Notes under the pieces: model-generated
The model's database searches: none
Told to the model about the DNA's origin: nothing
The model's input: only the letters and a program-made list of their open reading frames with translations
Shown here: piece by piece, positions 22,536 to 35,376 of the stretch
Layout: the number at the start of each line of letters is the position of its first letter
Position numbering within the stretch: the stretch's first letter is position 1
Source: Parasponia andersonii
Taxonomy: Eukaryota > Streptophyta > Magnoliopsida > Rosales > Cannabaceae
DNA length: 64,000 nucleotides
Direction: 5' to 3'
Assembly: GCA_002914805.1 (NCBI GenBank)
Contig: JXTB01000024.1
Coordinates: forward strand, 807,774 to 871,773
Position numbers and translations under genes: made by a program

Positions 22536-25500
22536 CTAATTACCTCTGGCCAGGGGAGCGCAGCCAGTTCCGGTGCTTAGACCAGCCCCGGTGGAGGGTG
22601 GCGTACCAGGGTCAGATTCATTACTGAATAAAATGACCGCACTAGATCCCTCACCAGTTGAGACCTTAAGACCAGGCTGACTGCCAGGGGCCTCCGAAGT
22701 TTGATCTAGCAGATCGGAAACGGAGATAGGCTCTTTGGCAACAAAGGTAGATGTAGAGGGCCCGTCCTTTTCTGCAGCAAGCATCTTTAGTACGTCAGCA
22801 GGGTACGTGATGCTGATCCCTTCCCCAAGCTACTGCATGTAGTACTTGACGGAATAATGGTCTCTCTCGACGCCTTTCTGCTCGTCAAACTGGTCTGGCG
22901 TTACCACCTCAATGTGGCCTTCGAATTCCCTGTTCTCCCAGCTAGACCTGTAACTTCCCGCAGAAAGGACATCCACCTGCCTCTGATACCTCGTCTTTAG
23001 TTTTTCTGCGTCTCAGCTCCGCCTGCCACTGCGACAAGTCGACCAAAAGGGCGTTAATGTCAGCAAGGTCTTCGCCGTGCTTGCGAGACAACTCTACATG
23101 AGCCCCCATCAATTTTATGTGGTCCAAGTAAAGATGTCAGCTTACCTCGTTCGACCGATCGAGTCTGCGTTGCAGAGAATGGGCCTCTAGTTTGGCTCTG
23201 GCTTCGGCTTTCTTCGCTTCCTTGGCGTCATCAATGGCCCTATCGCGAGTGAGGAAGTCCAACCCCATTTCTGCCCCAGCACTCTGCAGCTCTTGCTCCT
23301 TGACCTTGAGCTTATTTTTGGCCAGTCTGGCAGCCTCAGACTGAGCAAGCCCAACGGCCTCTACTTCGGCCAGCCTCGCAGCTAGCTCCTCGTGCCTATT
23401 CCTCTCGACACTCAGGGCGTGAGCCACCGCGCTGCTGACCCTCGCCTCATTGAGGCTCTGATATAAATTGAAGTTAGTCATCAACTCAGCAAGGGCAACC
23501 TCGCTGCGCTCGGCCAGTGCAGAGCGAGAGTTCAGCTCCTCGGTCAGAGCCCTGACACGAGAGGAATAGAAAGACCGGATGGCGTCTTGCTACAAGATAA
23601 ATAAAAAAAAAAAAGTCAGTGCCTAACAAAGATGCTGAAAAGTATAGAGGCAACCAGACGAGCCAAACCTGTGCGAAGGTACAGCTAGCGACGAGCTCGA
23701 CGTTCTTCGACGAGAGCGCCTCCAGCTCGGGTCCTGCGGTTGGACTCTCCTTTTGGGCATTGTCCGCACTCGCAGAACACGGCTCCACCCTGCCAACTAT
23801 GAGGGCACCCTCCCCCTCGACCGGGCACGCCCCTGAAGCAGCAGTGGAAGGGAAGAAGGAAAGCTGGGCCCCGCCGAGAGCGCCGTCGACCACAGCGGGA
23901 GGTGGTGCATCTCCTCTTGACGGGCCGCTGCACACGGACCTTCTTCTCCTCAGAAGGGTCAGCGTGGCCCCGTCGTTGTCACTGTCAGATGAGGGGGCAA
24001 CCCTGCCCCTCTTTTCTGCCCGGCCCTCTTCTTCTTTGGATGAGCCAACCTCATGGCACTGTTTTATTGGGACCGGGGAAGGGGAAGACAGCCGAGATTT
24101 CAACCTCGGAGCCCCCCACTGAGCTTGGTGATCTCCCCACCGAGGCAAGCAGCACCCGACTTCGAACTGGAGTCAGGGGTGGATGAGATTAGTGCAGCAG
24201 ACCCCCCGAGCAGACTCAGGGGCATCCCCTCGCCATATACGGCTCGCGTGGCTGACGTTTTACCGGACGAAGGTCCGCCTGCATCGGAGCAGGGGACCGC
24301 GGGCACTTCATCTTCTGAAGGCACCATGAGATAACGGCCAGTGGGTGGCTTGGGGCGAGCCTTATGCCCTGCGGTTCTACCCTTGATGGGGGCGAGGTCT
24401 ATCGATGGGCCCGTCTCAGAACCCGTAAAGAACAAGCAACATGTTTAGATCACGGCCATAATCCAATCGACGAAGCTCAAGGGTGTAGAAATGAACCCAC
24501 CTCTAGCCTTCTTAGGGGCAGCGGATTCCTCCCTACGGAGCCTGACGTACTCCTCAGCCATGAACCTCACAGCCTCCTCGAGCTCGTGGCTAGTCGGTGC
24601 CACCAGGTCGTTAGAGCCCGCCAACTGGCTTGAAGCCATAACCTGACGACCCACTATGGCGATTTGATCGTGCTCGTCCCGGCGGAATCGGTTCAGGGCA
24701 GAGGCATCAAGTCGGCTCTGCCACCAGGTCGTTGGAGCTCGCCAACTGGCTTGAAGCCGTAACCTGATGAACCACCATGGCGATTCGATCGTGCTCATCC
24801 CGGCGGAATCGGTTCAGGGCAGAGGCATCAAGTCAGCTCTACAGGTGCTTTGTGATGACCCAGGTGTCCAGAGGGAAGGGAAGGTATGAGACCATCCTGG
24901 GCATCATATTCATCACCTGGGGGTTGAGGGCAGCCTGGATATGCCGGCAGTCCCCAGGAGATCCGAAGATAACGATTCCTTCCAGGCCTTTGAGCTGCCC
25001 CGCTAACAAATGTAGCTCGAACCTGTTTTCTTCGGCAGAAGCTGCACAAGACAAAATAACGTGAGCAATAATATACAAGGAGAACGCAGACCTGAAAACC
25101 ATGACTTAGCACTTACTCTGCAGGAAAACTGAGAGAATTTGGAAGTGCTCTCCATTCACCCAAGGGAAGCACCACGCCCCTCCAACGGCGTATAGCCTAA
25201 AGTGAGAGTCCCATTGCTTGTCCGACCTCGGCAAGCCCCAGAAGATGTGATGTCTCGGGAGCAGTTGAAGGTAAAAGGTGGGGTAGGAACTCTTTTTGGG
25301 GATGAGGGTGAGTTTGTAAGCATAAAAGACTACCTCCAGATCGATATACAGGTTATAAAGAGCTGACAGGGCGGAGAACTCCATCAGAATCATGACCCCG
25401 TTTGCATTTAACTACATCAGGTGCATCCCCGTCAAAACGAAAAATTGGTGGATCAGAGGAGGAAGAGGGAATCGCAGCCATTCCAGATATTTTCTCCCCA

Positions 25501-25660
25501 AAATAATAGAGCCTTCAGGGGCAGAGGGACGTAGATACCAGTCCGCGGGGCCTTCAACTCTTTATAGCGTGACTCCACCGGGGAGGTAGAGCTGTCTCCT
25601 CAGCGAATCCAATTCCGAGTCTACGACGGAGCGCAATTCCTGATCTTGATTTGAGGCCAT
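22536..25660 (-). pseudogene. Antisense ORF (aORF) of element 2, possibly spliced
   Basis: The minus strand starts with an ATG at 25660 (MASNQDQELRSVVDSELDSL). A conserved block follows: FPLPPLIHQFFVLTGMHL, then LLPRHHIFWGLPRSDKQWDS and FRLYAVGGAWCFPW. Next come a proline/serine-rich middle, a long coiled-coil near 23140-23590 (RNRHEELAARLAEVEAVGL, KVKEQELQSAGAEMG) and an acidic tail ending at 22536. Two short GT-AG intervals (25042-25116 and 23590-23668) would join coding blocks in frame if spliced. Stops outside them (for example after GGVTL) and a 121-bp duplication damage it. It resembles the antisense ORF known in Tat elements (Pfam Transposase_28 type). Its role is unknown. Confidence 0.7.
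24601..24842 (+). repeat. 121-bp tandem duplication inside the aORF
   Basis: accaggtcgtt at 24602 and 24723 begins two nearly identical copies that both contain gccaactggcttgaagccrt and tcccggcggaatcggttcag. 121 is not a multiple of three, so the duplication shifts the antisense frame. Confidence 0.85.
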
Positions 25661-25990
25661 TGTTCTGGATACGATCAAAAGAGCAAAAGTCTCTAGAAAG
25701 GGAGAAGTCGGAAACCCTAGGATTTTATGAGGCTAGAATAATTGAAGATTTTAGTAAAGTAGCAAATGAGCGTAAATGCGACTTTTATAGAAGGGGAGCC
25801 GAAGAGTTTTTCTGGAAAAGGGGAGAGCAAAGGAGACCGAACAGTCGGAACTTCGAAATTTAAAATTTTTTTTTGTGACATGGGATGGCGTGCCTCCACG
25901 TCAGCAAGGGGGGAGCCACGTATATCCCCCAAATTGGAAGAACGGAGAAATGATTTCCCCACTTGATGGATACGAATCCATCTAGTAGGG

Positions 25991-26002
25991 AAATGGGGGC
26001 AG
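25991..26002 (+). promoter_or_regulatory. Polypurine tract of element 2
   Basis: aaatgggggcag lies directly before the 3' LTR (one t, then TGTGG), the correct place for plus-strand priming. Confidence 0.75.
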
Positions 26003-26003
26003 T

Positions 26004-26835
26004 TGTGGGACCTGTTCCCAAATCATACACCACGTGAATGATTAAGTGGCAGAACATGTCATAAACGGGGCCCACCGTCTGACAGGTGTCGAGAGTGATT
26101 AGCTAAAGGCCACGCGGGTCGCACGTGATTCCACATCGGCCATTGGGCTATCCGAGGTTAGGGCCGACCCCATCCCAGACCCTGGATGGACTCAGCCCAG
26201 TCCGATTCTTACCTCGACAGCTGGGGGGTCGAAAGCCCCAAGGGTTTTCCACCAGAATACAATAGAAAGTAACTCACAGCTCCAGATCCAGACAGAGCAT
26301 TTAATGTGATCTTGAGTAGGTGTGCGCAGGGGGCAAGCCATCCTGACAGAACGGCAATTTGTCCAAATCTCGCCCCTGACAGACTCGAGCCATAGGAGAC
26401 GGCGGAAACTAGGCTACAGTGGTACAGGGGGGATCACGGTAATCTCGGCCCATGACCTCTGGAAAAAGTCTTGAGGAAAAAGGTACTCAGTCCTGAGATT
26501 GAGAACCGGGTGGTTCACAATCTCAGGACTATATATATATAAGCAATGCGTCCCCAAAGAGGGGGCATGTACGCATACAAAAAAGAAACATCTAAAAAGT
26601 TCATAAGCAAGAAAAAAGACATACTCATACAGAGAAAAACTGAATCTTTGCTACTCAATCTCAGGGGTAAATTTCTGACTTAAGCATCGGAGAGTCTTTG
26701 CAGGTGGCCACCCCCGCCTCTCCGACCCTACCTGAAGTCAAAATCTCTTTGGGATAGTAAAGACATGTGGACAGTTGGAGGATTCAACACCAGCGGTTCA
26801 GAGACACGTGGACAGTTGGTGAAACCGCTCCAACA
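26004..26835 (+). repeat. 3' LTR of element 2
   Basis: 832 bp, TGTGGGACC ... CTCCAACA, followed by the target duplication ATAAT at 26836-26840. See the 5' LTR for comparison. Confidence 0.95.
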
Positions 26836-27150
26836 ATAATATAACTCCATTTTCATAGAATTATGTATTACTGTTCTAATTTTTTTCAATACCGGATCTG
26901 TTGTATATTCTAATTATATTAGTTTTTACATTCGATTAAATTATTTTATGTATACTAATAACTTGGCTATAAAAATTAAAAAGAAAGGGACATTTATCAT
27001 AATGAAGTTTCAAAATAGGTCATTTTGCTAAAACCCCACTTCCCCTCATTTTTTTTCCCCTTTTTTTTTTTTTTTAAATTTATAAATTACCTTTATTTAG
27101 ATGGTCTTTGATAAATTGATCCTCATAGGTAGAAGTATCGGCTTTATCTT

Positions 27151-27323
27151 AGGCCCAATATACTAGAAAACGAACTGGTCCGAGTATAAATGGGCCAGAG
27201 AAGGCCTTCTTTAGAAGACACTATAGAATCTTAAGCCCAACCTAGATCCATGAGCTCGACTTTTATATCAATCTCTTACGGAGCCATATTATCCAAGCGT
27301 AACCCCTCTCATCGTTAGGGTTT
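27151..27323 (+). promoter_or_regulatory. Promoter motifs of RPL35: site II boxes and telo-box
   Basis: aggccca at 27151 and tgggcc at 27191 are site II (TGGGCY) elements, and ttagggttt at 27315-27323 is a telo-box (AAACCCTAA on the other strand). Their pairing upstream of the start is well known for plant ribosomal-protein genes and drives expression in dividing cells. A GA repeat follows at 27332-27354, probably in the leader. Confidence 0.75.
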
Positions 27324-27385
27324 CATATTCAGAGAGAAGAGAGAGAGAGAGAGAGGCGCCGTTTGGAAGCTCGGAAGACACAGCA

Positions 27386-28787
<1,402 letters not shown>

Positions 28788-29458
28788 GGTGGCCTTCTAT
28801 TACTTTAGGTCATGGTATCTTTCGTTTTACAGACCTATTTGGTTGACAAGTTTTGTCTTTTGTTCGCTCTTTGATAGTTTTTGTTATTGGACCTGAGTTT
28901 TTGTCGTTTTAAATTTTATTTTGTAACTTGGTTGGGAGGAGGACATGGCTCAGCTAAACCAACTTAATATCTTTCTGAGAATGATAACTAAGATTTATGT
29001 TCATGTTTGATGCATGTCCACAACTCTATTATTGATATGTTATCTTAGAATCTCGTATGATACCTTGTGAGCTTGTTTTGTTGTCACGTTTCATGTTGTT
29101 TTCTCTTCCTCTTTTAACATAATTGGACTCTGCAAGCAAATATCAATCGAGGCGTTTCTTTCTGGTCGGTAACCATGGTTGGTGTTTAGCCCAAATTGCT
29201 GGAAGTAGAGGGATTTAAAAGCCTGTTAATCATGTTTATATGCCAAAGCCATTCAATTAGAGCATAGCGGGAAACGAAAATTTTAATTCTATAATTATTG
29301 TAAATAAACTAATTCTATAATTATTGTATGGTTAAGGTTTATAAGCACCATATTTTAAGAGCATGCCTGTAGGCAAGTAAGAACAACTTTACCTTGTACG
29401 CGTAATATAAAGCTATTAGCTAATCGAAAATGTAGTGTTAATTTTAAAGAAACTTTAG

Positions 29459-29652
29459 GGCATGTTTACTAATTTGTTATGGAGCACGTGTTTACATATC
29501 AATTACGGAATCTTGGGAGAGGTTTTAGTTGTGAATTGGCGGGGTTTCTACTCTGTTTTTTTGTTTCTCCTCTTTCCCTTTCCGGTAAATTGATTTGTTT
29601 ACTTATCCAGTAAATTCGTTTAATTACGGATTAGTGATTAGTAAACATTGGC
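29459..29652. mobile_element. MITE candidate, 194 bp
   Basis: The left end gggcatgtttactaat and the reverse complement of the right end gccaatgtttactaat match at 14 of 16 positions. Flanking bases are TTA on the left and TAA on the right, close to the TWA target of PIF/Harbinger elements but not identical. Confidence 0.45.
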
Positions 29653-29772
29653 TAAATGTGTAGACACAACTCATTGTTTATTCGTTTTTTTGTAAATAAA
29701 TAATAAATTTAAATCACCCGTCTTTTGTTGTTTCCACATTAAGAGCTAGGCGTGATCAGAAAAGAAATTTAA

Positions 29773-30259
29773 GGGGCAGTTGGTATTCAATTATATTATT
29801 CCAATTATTTGAACCAAATTGTCTCTATAAGTTCATCAAGCGTCTCCATATCCGTATTACAAAATCTCACATGTTCCGTATTCGGAACTCCTATCACTCG
29901 TCGTTTTCTCTTCGTGGAAACCTTCAATACCATTACATTTACTTTCATCCTTAAGCTGGGTTCGTATTCTGAATGGGTCTGTGATTAGGTTGGGTTGCAA
30001 CATGTTTTATAATATATTATAATACGAGTATTCAATATTTTGTGCCTTAATTGGACAAATATTTCATAGTACTTTTGTAAAACATACTTGTATATTATGG
30101 CGTTTAACTTTCGAAAGTTGGAATAATTATTGAACCACATGACTAGAATGGAGGAAAAGAAAAAAACTAAAGCATTTAAAAATTGGGATACAATCCTCGT
30201 TTTCTAGGTAGATCTTATCATCTGAGAAGTTTGTTTTCAAACCTTATACGAAACGGCCC
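29773..30259. mobile_element. Tourist-like MITE candidate, 487 bp
   Basis: TAA flanks both ends (29770-29772 and 30260-30262). Ends are GGGGCAGTTGGTATTC and, reverse complemented, GGGCCGTTTCGTATAAG, partly matching inverted repeats. A three-base TWA duplication with G-rich ends suits PIF/Harbinger-derived MITEs. The inverted repeats are decayed. Confidence 0.45.
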
Positions 30260-31493
30260 TAAGTTTTCCATTGAATATACATATTATAATAACAAGGTAG
30301 TATGACTTGAAATGAAGCTTACAAAAGGTAAAAGCAAAACTTCAGCAAAAATATGGAGCTATATGAGCAGAAAGCGCATATCATATTCTTCTAGACTTCT
30401 GCATAATGAGTTGGAATCATCACATCAGTCTGAAAATGAATTTTAAATGTACATAATAAGCTTATGAAATGCCATGGAATGTACTTCACTGGTTCTTACT
30501 CCATTTTTCTAACCAAAGAGAAATTGAATTCTGCCAATTAGATAACGGGCTCATCGCGCAAGTGTTTTTTTAAAATATAATTGGATGCCCCTTGATTTTA
30601 TTAGTGTGACTATATTTGACTTCTTAAACTTATGTCATAAGCATATTTAAATTTATCCTAAACAATTTCTAGATGGAGTAGAATTCGCGCATATATTTTA
30701 TTTTAGTGTATGTTATAATAATAAATGACAATAACATATATTTGCCTGTTTAGAGAGAGAAAAAGTTTCAATTGTCTATTCTATGCATGTGAGGCTTATT
30801 AGCCTAATATTCTCGTATAATTTAGTAAATACGACAGAATAACACTCAACTTCCCTGTTCATTAATTAATCACTAAGCACCGTCTTTCCCGCTTGTCCTT
30901 TTTTACCATCTAGTCAAAAAAACAACATGTTTAATCGTAATTTCTTTGAATCACTGACATTTTTGTTAAGTTCTTAGATGATATTGTCAACCATTTCTTG
31001 CTTTATGATACTAAGATCCCCACCTAAAAAAAAAGTTCTAATTTTTATAGATTAACATCGATATCACCTATTGAATTTGCTTTCATTTTAGTTTTGAGTT
31101 GTTTATTATCGTCCTTTTCATAGTTGCATGAGACAAAAAAGGTTGCAATCATTTCATATTGAAAGAGTCCATAATAACTAGATTTTGTTAATTTGGTTAT
31201 AATATCTCAATAGACAGACTAGCTCCCACGTAGCGTTCTAATTGCTATGTGGTTCCATGTCCAAAATTTTTGAAAACGCAACCTGTCTGTTCGGCCACAA
31301 TTCAATAGTTATTTTTTAACTTATCTATTTATAAGTATTTTTTTAACCGTTAAACTTATTTAAAAATTATTATGATTTAAGTAGTTGAAAAAAAAATACA
31401 TATTATTTAATGTCTTTTTCTCTTTATCTTTCATGATGAATTTTAATTTGACAAATAAGACTATAAATAAATTAAAAAAATACCTCTCTCTAC

Positions 31494-31497
<4 letters not shown>

Positions 31498-31539
<42 letters not shown>
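31498..31539. repeat. (AT)n microsatellite
   Basis: About 42 bp of alternating at. Similar runs lie inside mobile elements near 37313-37358, 44187-44212, 47129-47151, 50341-50382, 54222-54241 and 56613-56648. Confidence 0.95.
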
Positions 31540-31540
<1 letters not shown>

Positions 31541-32711
31541 AGCACGATGTTTTACACTTGCTAGTCTCATGCGATACGTTCTTTTTGTAGTTTCGGACTA
31601 ATTCAATCCTCAGAGCCACCGGTATTGGTCCCTCTATAGAACTCATAATCACCTGAATTTATGGCTACAATATTGTAAGCCTATAAGACAAATAGCTATG
31701 TATTTACCCGAATTAAGGGCTAATTCAACGAGAAAGGGTCCTAGAAAGCCCATATAATTAATTTATAAAAGCTATTTGTAGTTTCGTTGTTCTTATTGAC
31801 TGTTTACACCATGCATAGCCAATTAGTCTTAGGTAGTTAGGCACGTAGACTTGGATATTATATGACAGTTAGTGCAAGTCATCCCCTCAATACATTTCTA
31901 GGAGACAGAATTTGAGTATCTAGTGAGGCAATAATAGTCAGTCAATAATAATACATGATGGAGTCCACTTCAATGGATCGTTGAGATCTCTTGTGAGGCG
32001 ATAGTATTTTTCTTCACTAGACAGTAATAGACTTCTCTAATATCAATTCACATGTATATCTCTTGTTAATTATCCTTGTTACTCATTTATTTTTAATCAA
32101 ATAATGAAAATTATACTTCACCAGGGGACCAACTATAAGTTTCTGTTCCGACTTGTAAGATGGTTAGCTTATCAACAAGAGTCAATTGTCCCCTTCACGG
32201 AGTTAAAGCTAAAGCCTAAAATGACTTCTCTTATTTCGTCCATTAAATATCAAAATTTGATGGAGACTGAAAAAATTCTTTTTCTACTTCAACATGCTAA
32301 TAAGAAGCTTCTTTTTTCTACAACATGTCAAATTTACTGCGTACAAAAACAAAAATTGACTGACTTTCTAATGTTTGTGATTATGTGCTCATTTCGTTAT
32401 ATATTCCTTAAAGCCGTTAATTGGTGAAGCAACGGAAAACTTATCCTATTCTATTATTTTCAGCAGCCAATTTAAGACTAGCAAGTTTTCCATTTCGTGA
32501 TATCACCTCTCTAGATATATGCAACGTCATTGCATATACTTTCGGACAAATTTCTTTTCCTCCTTATACATATTATACACTTCAATTTCAATCTAGTAGA
32601 AAACATATTAATAGATAATAAATTGTAGTAATATGCATTTTTCCTATCACTTTTGTCCTCAAAGAAAGAGCAACGTTAATTAAAGAAGCCAAAAAGGACA
32701 CACATGGTAAG

Positions 32712-33832
32712 CGTAAAAGGGAAGATTGAAGAGATAAAGGCTATTATAATACCACATGATAAAGAATTAAATATTCCTTAATTTATGGACACGTATAGCT
32801 ATTATGATAGAAGACTAAAATGACTCAAAAATTTTTTGATTTATGGACATGTCAATCTTGATTCATGGTTAAGAATGCCAATTTCACCGAACAGAGTGGT
32901 ACATCGTGGTGCATTGGTCTGAATGAGGCAGATTTTTACCATTATAAATGATGCAAGGCATAGTAAGAGGATTTCGTGTTTAATATGTAGTAGGGTGGGC
33001 GGGCTTGGAATTGAATGTCCCGCACCGACCCTGCCCTGATTATTTATAATTTAATTTCTATTTTTTTTATATAATAGTGATTCAAGTAAATGTTTTTTAA
33101 AAAGAAAAAAGATCTAATAATATATAGTCATATACTAATATTTTTTGAGTTATTTGGAATTGTGTTAACTTTATGAATGAATGATATGTTATATGATTTT
33201 GGTATTAAATATTTTATATTTGACAATTTTAACATGTTAAAGTTTTATTTGAATACATTTTTTAGTTATTTAGGACTAAAATTGAAATTTTTAATAAAGT
33301 TAACTTTAATTTTCATTGTTTTTCGATGTATTTAGACTTTTAAAATATTTGAACTAACATAGAATTGTTTAATTTATTAAAGAAGACAAATCCAAATGGG
33401 GACTCCGATATACCAATAGAGAAACTGATCCCCGATGGGGATTTTCCGAAATTCTCCTATACCAAATAAAATAATGAATGATGTGGGGATGATATAGTAA
33501 AATAATAATGGAGACGGAGATGATAAACACAAAACCAGTCCTGCCCGACCCGTTGACATCTCTATTGATGGCCGTAACCCGTATCTTCAAACTTATAGTA
33601 TATCAATTGAATTAATGTCATATCAGCCATTAATATCGTATCAACGTTAATGTTAGAAATATGTGAATGATTAGTTTGCATATTTCCATATCATTAGAAT
33701 ATTTCAATATTTATTTAGAATTATTCTTTCTGTCTTTTCTCTCAAATGTAATCTTGTATATATATGTCTCAATACAATCAATGAAGAAGTAGCTTCTTGT
33801 CAATATCTTTGTTTTATTGATTAGAATTTTCA
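32712..33832 (+). repeat. 5' LTR of the copia element, with 710-bp insert
   Basis: 32712-32870 and 33581-33832 align with the 3' LTR at 50009-50445 (411 against 437 bp; the difference is largely an (AT)n run). 32871-33580 has no counterpart there and is an insertion. The LTR ends gattagaattttca at 33832. Confidence 0.88.
32871..33580. mobile_element. 710-bp insertion in the copia 5' LTR, hAT-like ends
   Basis: Absent from the 3' LTR. Near its left part (about 32985) lies tagggtgggcgggcttgg, and near its right end gcccgacccgttgacatctcta. The latter, reverse complemented, begins TAGAGATGTCAACGGGTCGG, a form common at ends of plant hAT-type elements. The AT-rich middle has no coding frame. No clean 8-bp duplication was found, so the class is tentative. 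Confidence 0.45.
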
Positions 33833-33846
33833 TGGTATCAAAGCAG
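33833..33846 (+). promoter_or_regulatory. Primer-binding site of the copia element
   Basis: TGGTATCAAAGCAG directly after the LTR matches the initiator-methionine tRNA primer site (TGGTATCAGAGC) with one change. Confidence 0.85.
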
Positions 33847-33875
33847 AAAAATAAGCAAACCAAAAACCCTCAACC

Positions 33876-34850
33876 ATGGCTGTTGTATCACAGAATGAAC
33901 CTACCTTCACCATCGAATCCTTCCATCAATACTCAAGCTTGATTTCTATAAAGCTGAGCACGAACAACTTCTTACTTTGGAGCTCACAAATTCTTCCGTT
34001 ATCTTAAAGCCTCAGAGTTGGATATCATCTCACCAGTGATGAAAAACCTGCTGAGAAGATTAAGGATCAAAATGGCGATGAAATTGTCAACCCAAAGTTC
34101 AGCTTGTGGATTGAAAATAATGGCCTTCTTACTACCTGGTTACTGGCCAATATGAAGGAAGAGGTCCTGAGCATGATTATTGGTGCAGATACGGCCTTTC
34201 AAGTGTGGTTCTTGCTAGAAGAACAACTTTTACTAGTGACTGCAGAGAAAGAAGCTTATCTCAAAAACATGCGGATGACACTTACTAAGGGTTTGTTATC
34301 GTTGGACGAATACCTAAGAAAATTTAAAGTCATCTTTGATAGCCTTTCGGCTATTAATAAACCTATGTCTGATCTTGACAAGGTTTTTGATCTTGCTCGG
34401 GGACTAGGACTAGAGTATAAAGATTTCTGGACGACTATGTTAATCAAGTCACCATACCGCTCTTACAATCAGTTTGTTCTTGCACTTCAAAGGCATGAAC
34501 AAAACCTGATTATTGAGAAAGAATAGGAGCAGTCATTAGTGGAACATGCTCAAGTGTTTTTCGGTCATAGAGGACATGGTCGCGGCAGTGGAGGAGGTAG
34601 AGGACAATTTAGGTATCGTAGTCGGGGTTTTTCTCCTGCTGGATGCACTCAAAATGGCTGAAATCAGTGGAACTCCAACCTAGGACAATCGGCCAACAAT
34701 AAGTCGAGTCAGCCATCATAAGAAAAAGCAAGAAATGAGTTAGGAAAACAACGACCAGGAAACAACAAACCAAATAATCAAGGAATAACCACTTGCCAAA
34801 TATGTGGGAACGGAATTCCTCAGGCTCTTGTTGCTCTTGCTATCAATGAC
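33876..34850 (+). pseudogene. copia gag, broken
   Basis: ATG at 33876 (MAVVSQNEPTFTIESFHQYS), then KLSTNNFLLWSSQILPL and a stop. The frame 34104-34526 continues with SLWIENNGLLTTWLLANMKE, EEQLLLVTAEKEAYLKNMRM and KGLLSLDEYLRKFKVIFDSL, the capsid helices typical of copia gag. A glycine/arginine stretch and one zinc-knuckle piece (TCQICG) follow, the knuckle incomplete. Stops at about 34003 and 34527. Confidence 0.85.
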
Positions 34851-35376
34851 AACAATGAAAAGTCCTATGTTGACTCAGGTGCTACCACTCACATGACCAA
34901 TAATGGAGGTAATCTAAAGTTTGCCAAACCTTATTTTGGTAATGATGTTATTTATGTTGGAAATGATCATAGTCTACCAATTTCTCATACTGGAAATATC
35001 TATGTTAATACCAATCATGGAAATGTAAACTTAAAACATGTGCTTATGGTTCTAAGATTGAAAAAGAATCTGTTATAAGTTGGAAAATTTACTGAAGATA
35101 ATTCTTGTATTTTTGAATTCACTTCTTCTAATTTTGTGGTTAAGGAACAACATCAAAAGATAATAGCAAAGGGGCATAAATGAGAGCAGTTGTATGCACT
35201 TGAAGGAAGTTTTCAAGAGGCATTGAGTACAATAAAGACAAGTAGAGGAGCTGCTTTTTTCTCTCTTTAGCATCAACGGTTGGGGCATCCAAATTCCAAA
35301 ATATATCCTATTTAAAGGAAAAAAAATTATTAGTGCTACAAACTGGCCTACTAAGCCCCAGATGTGTTCTAGTTAC
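34851..35376 (+). pseudogene. copia protease and gag-pre-integrase region, cut by the solo LTR
   Basis: SYVDSGATTHMTNN (catalytic DSG) near 34865-34905 begins the protease, followed by YVGNDHSLPISHTGNI and NLKHVLMVLRLKKNLL. After a stop at 35076 the pre-integrase part shows HQRLGHPNSKI near 35270-35300. The sequence is cut at 35376 by the solo LTR. Confidence 0.8.

Larger units (their letters stand above)
14135..26835 (+). mobile_element. Tat-type Ty3/gypsy retrotransposon (element 2), 12.7 kb
   Basis: Complete element with exactly defined ends: LTRs start TGTGG and end CCAACA, each 832 bp, and the 5-bp duplication ATAAT flanks both sides (14130-14134 and 26836-26840). Internal order is primer-binding site, gag, protease, RT, RNase H, second RNase H, integrase, tandem-repeat arrays, then a long antisense ORF and a polypurine tract. 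This is the organisation of Tat-lineage plant elements. Stops and frameshifts in gag, protease and RT mean it cannot encode its own proteins now. By eye the LTRs differ at about 65 positions (near 8%), nearly all transitions. Confidence 0.95.
28788..32711. other. Intergenic between RPL35 and the copia element
   Basis: Begins with the RPL35 3' UTR, then AT-rich DNA. It contains two MITE candidates (29459-29652 and 29773-30259) and an (AT)n run at about 31498-31539. A duplicated 18-bp piece (aattctataattattgta) lies near 29285 and 29310. The 107-codon frame at 32104-32427 has no feature I recognise and no match to the neighbouring elements. Confidence 0.5.

Noticed and set aside
23619..24334. 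Plus-strand frames up to 167 codons in element 2
   Set aside because: Pro/Ser/Gly-rich shadows of the antisense ORF, without family similarity.
32104..32618. Two open frames of 107 and 65 codons before the copia element
   Set aside because: AT-rich composition, no recognisable domain, no splice or promoter context.
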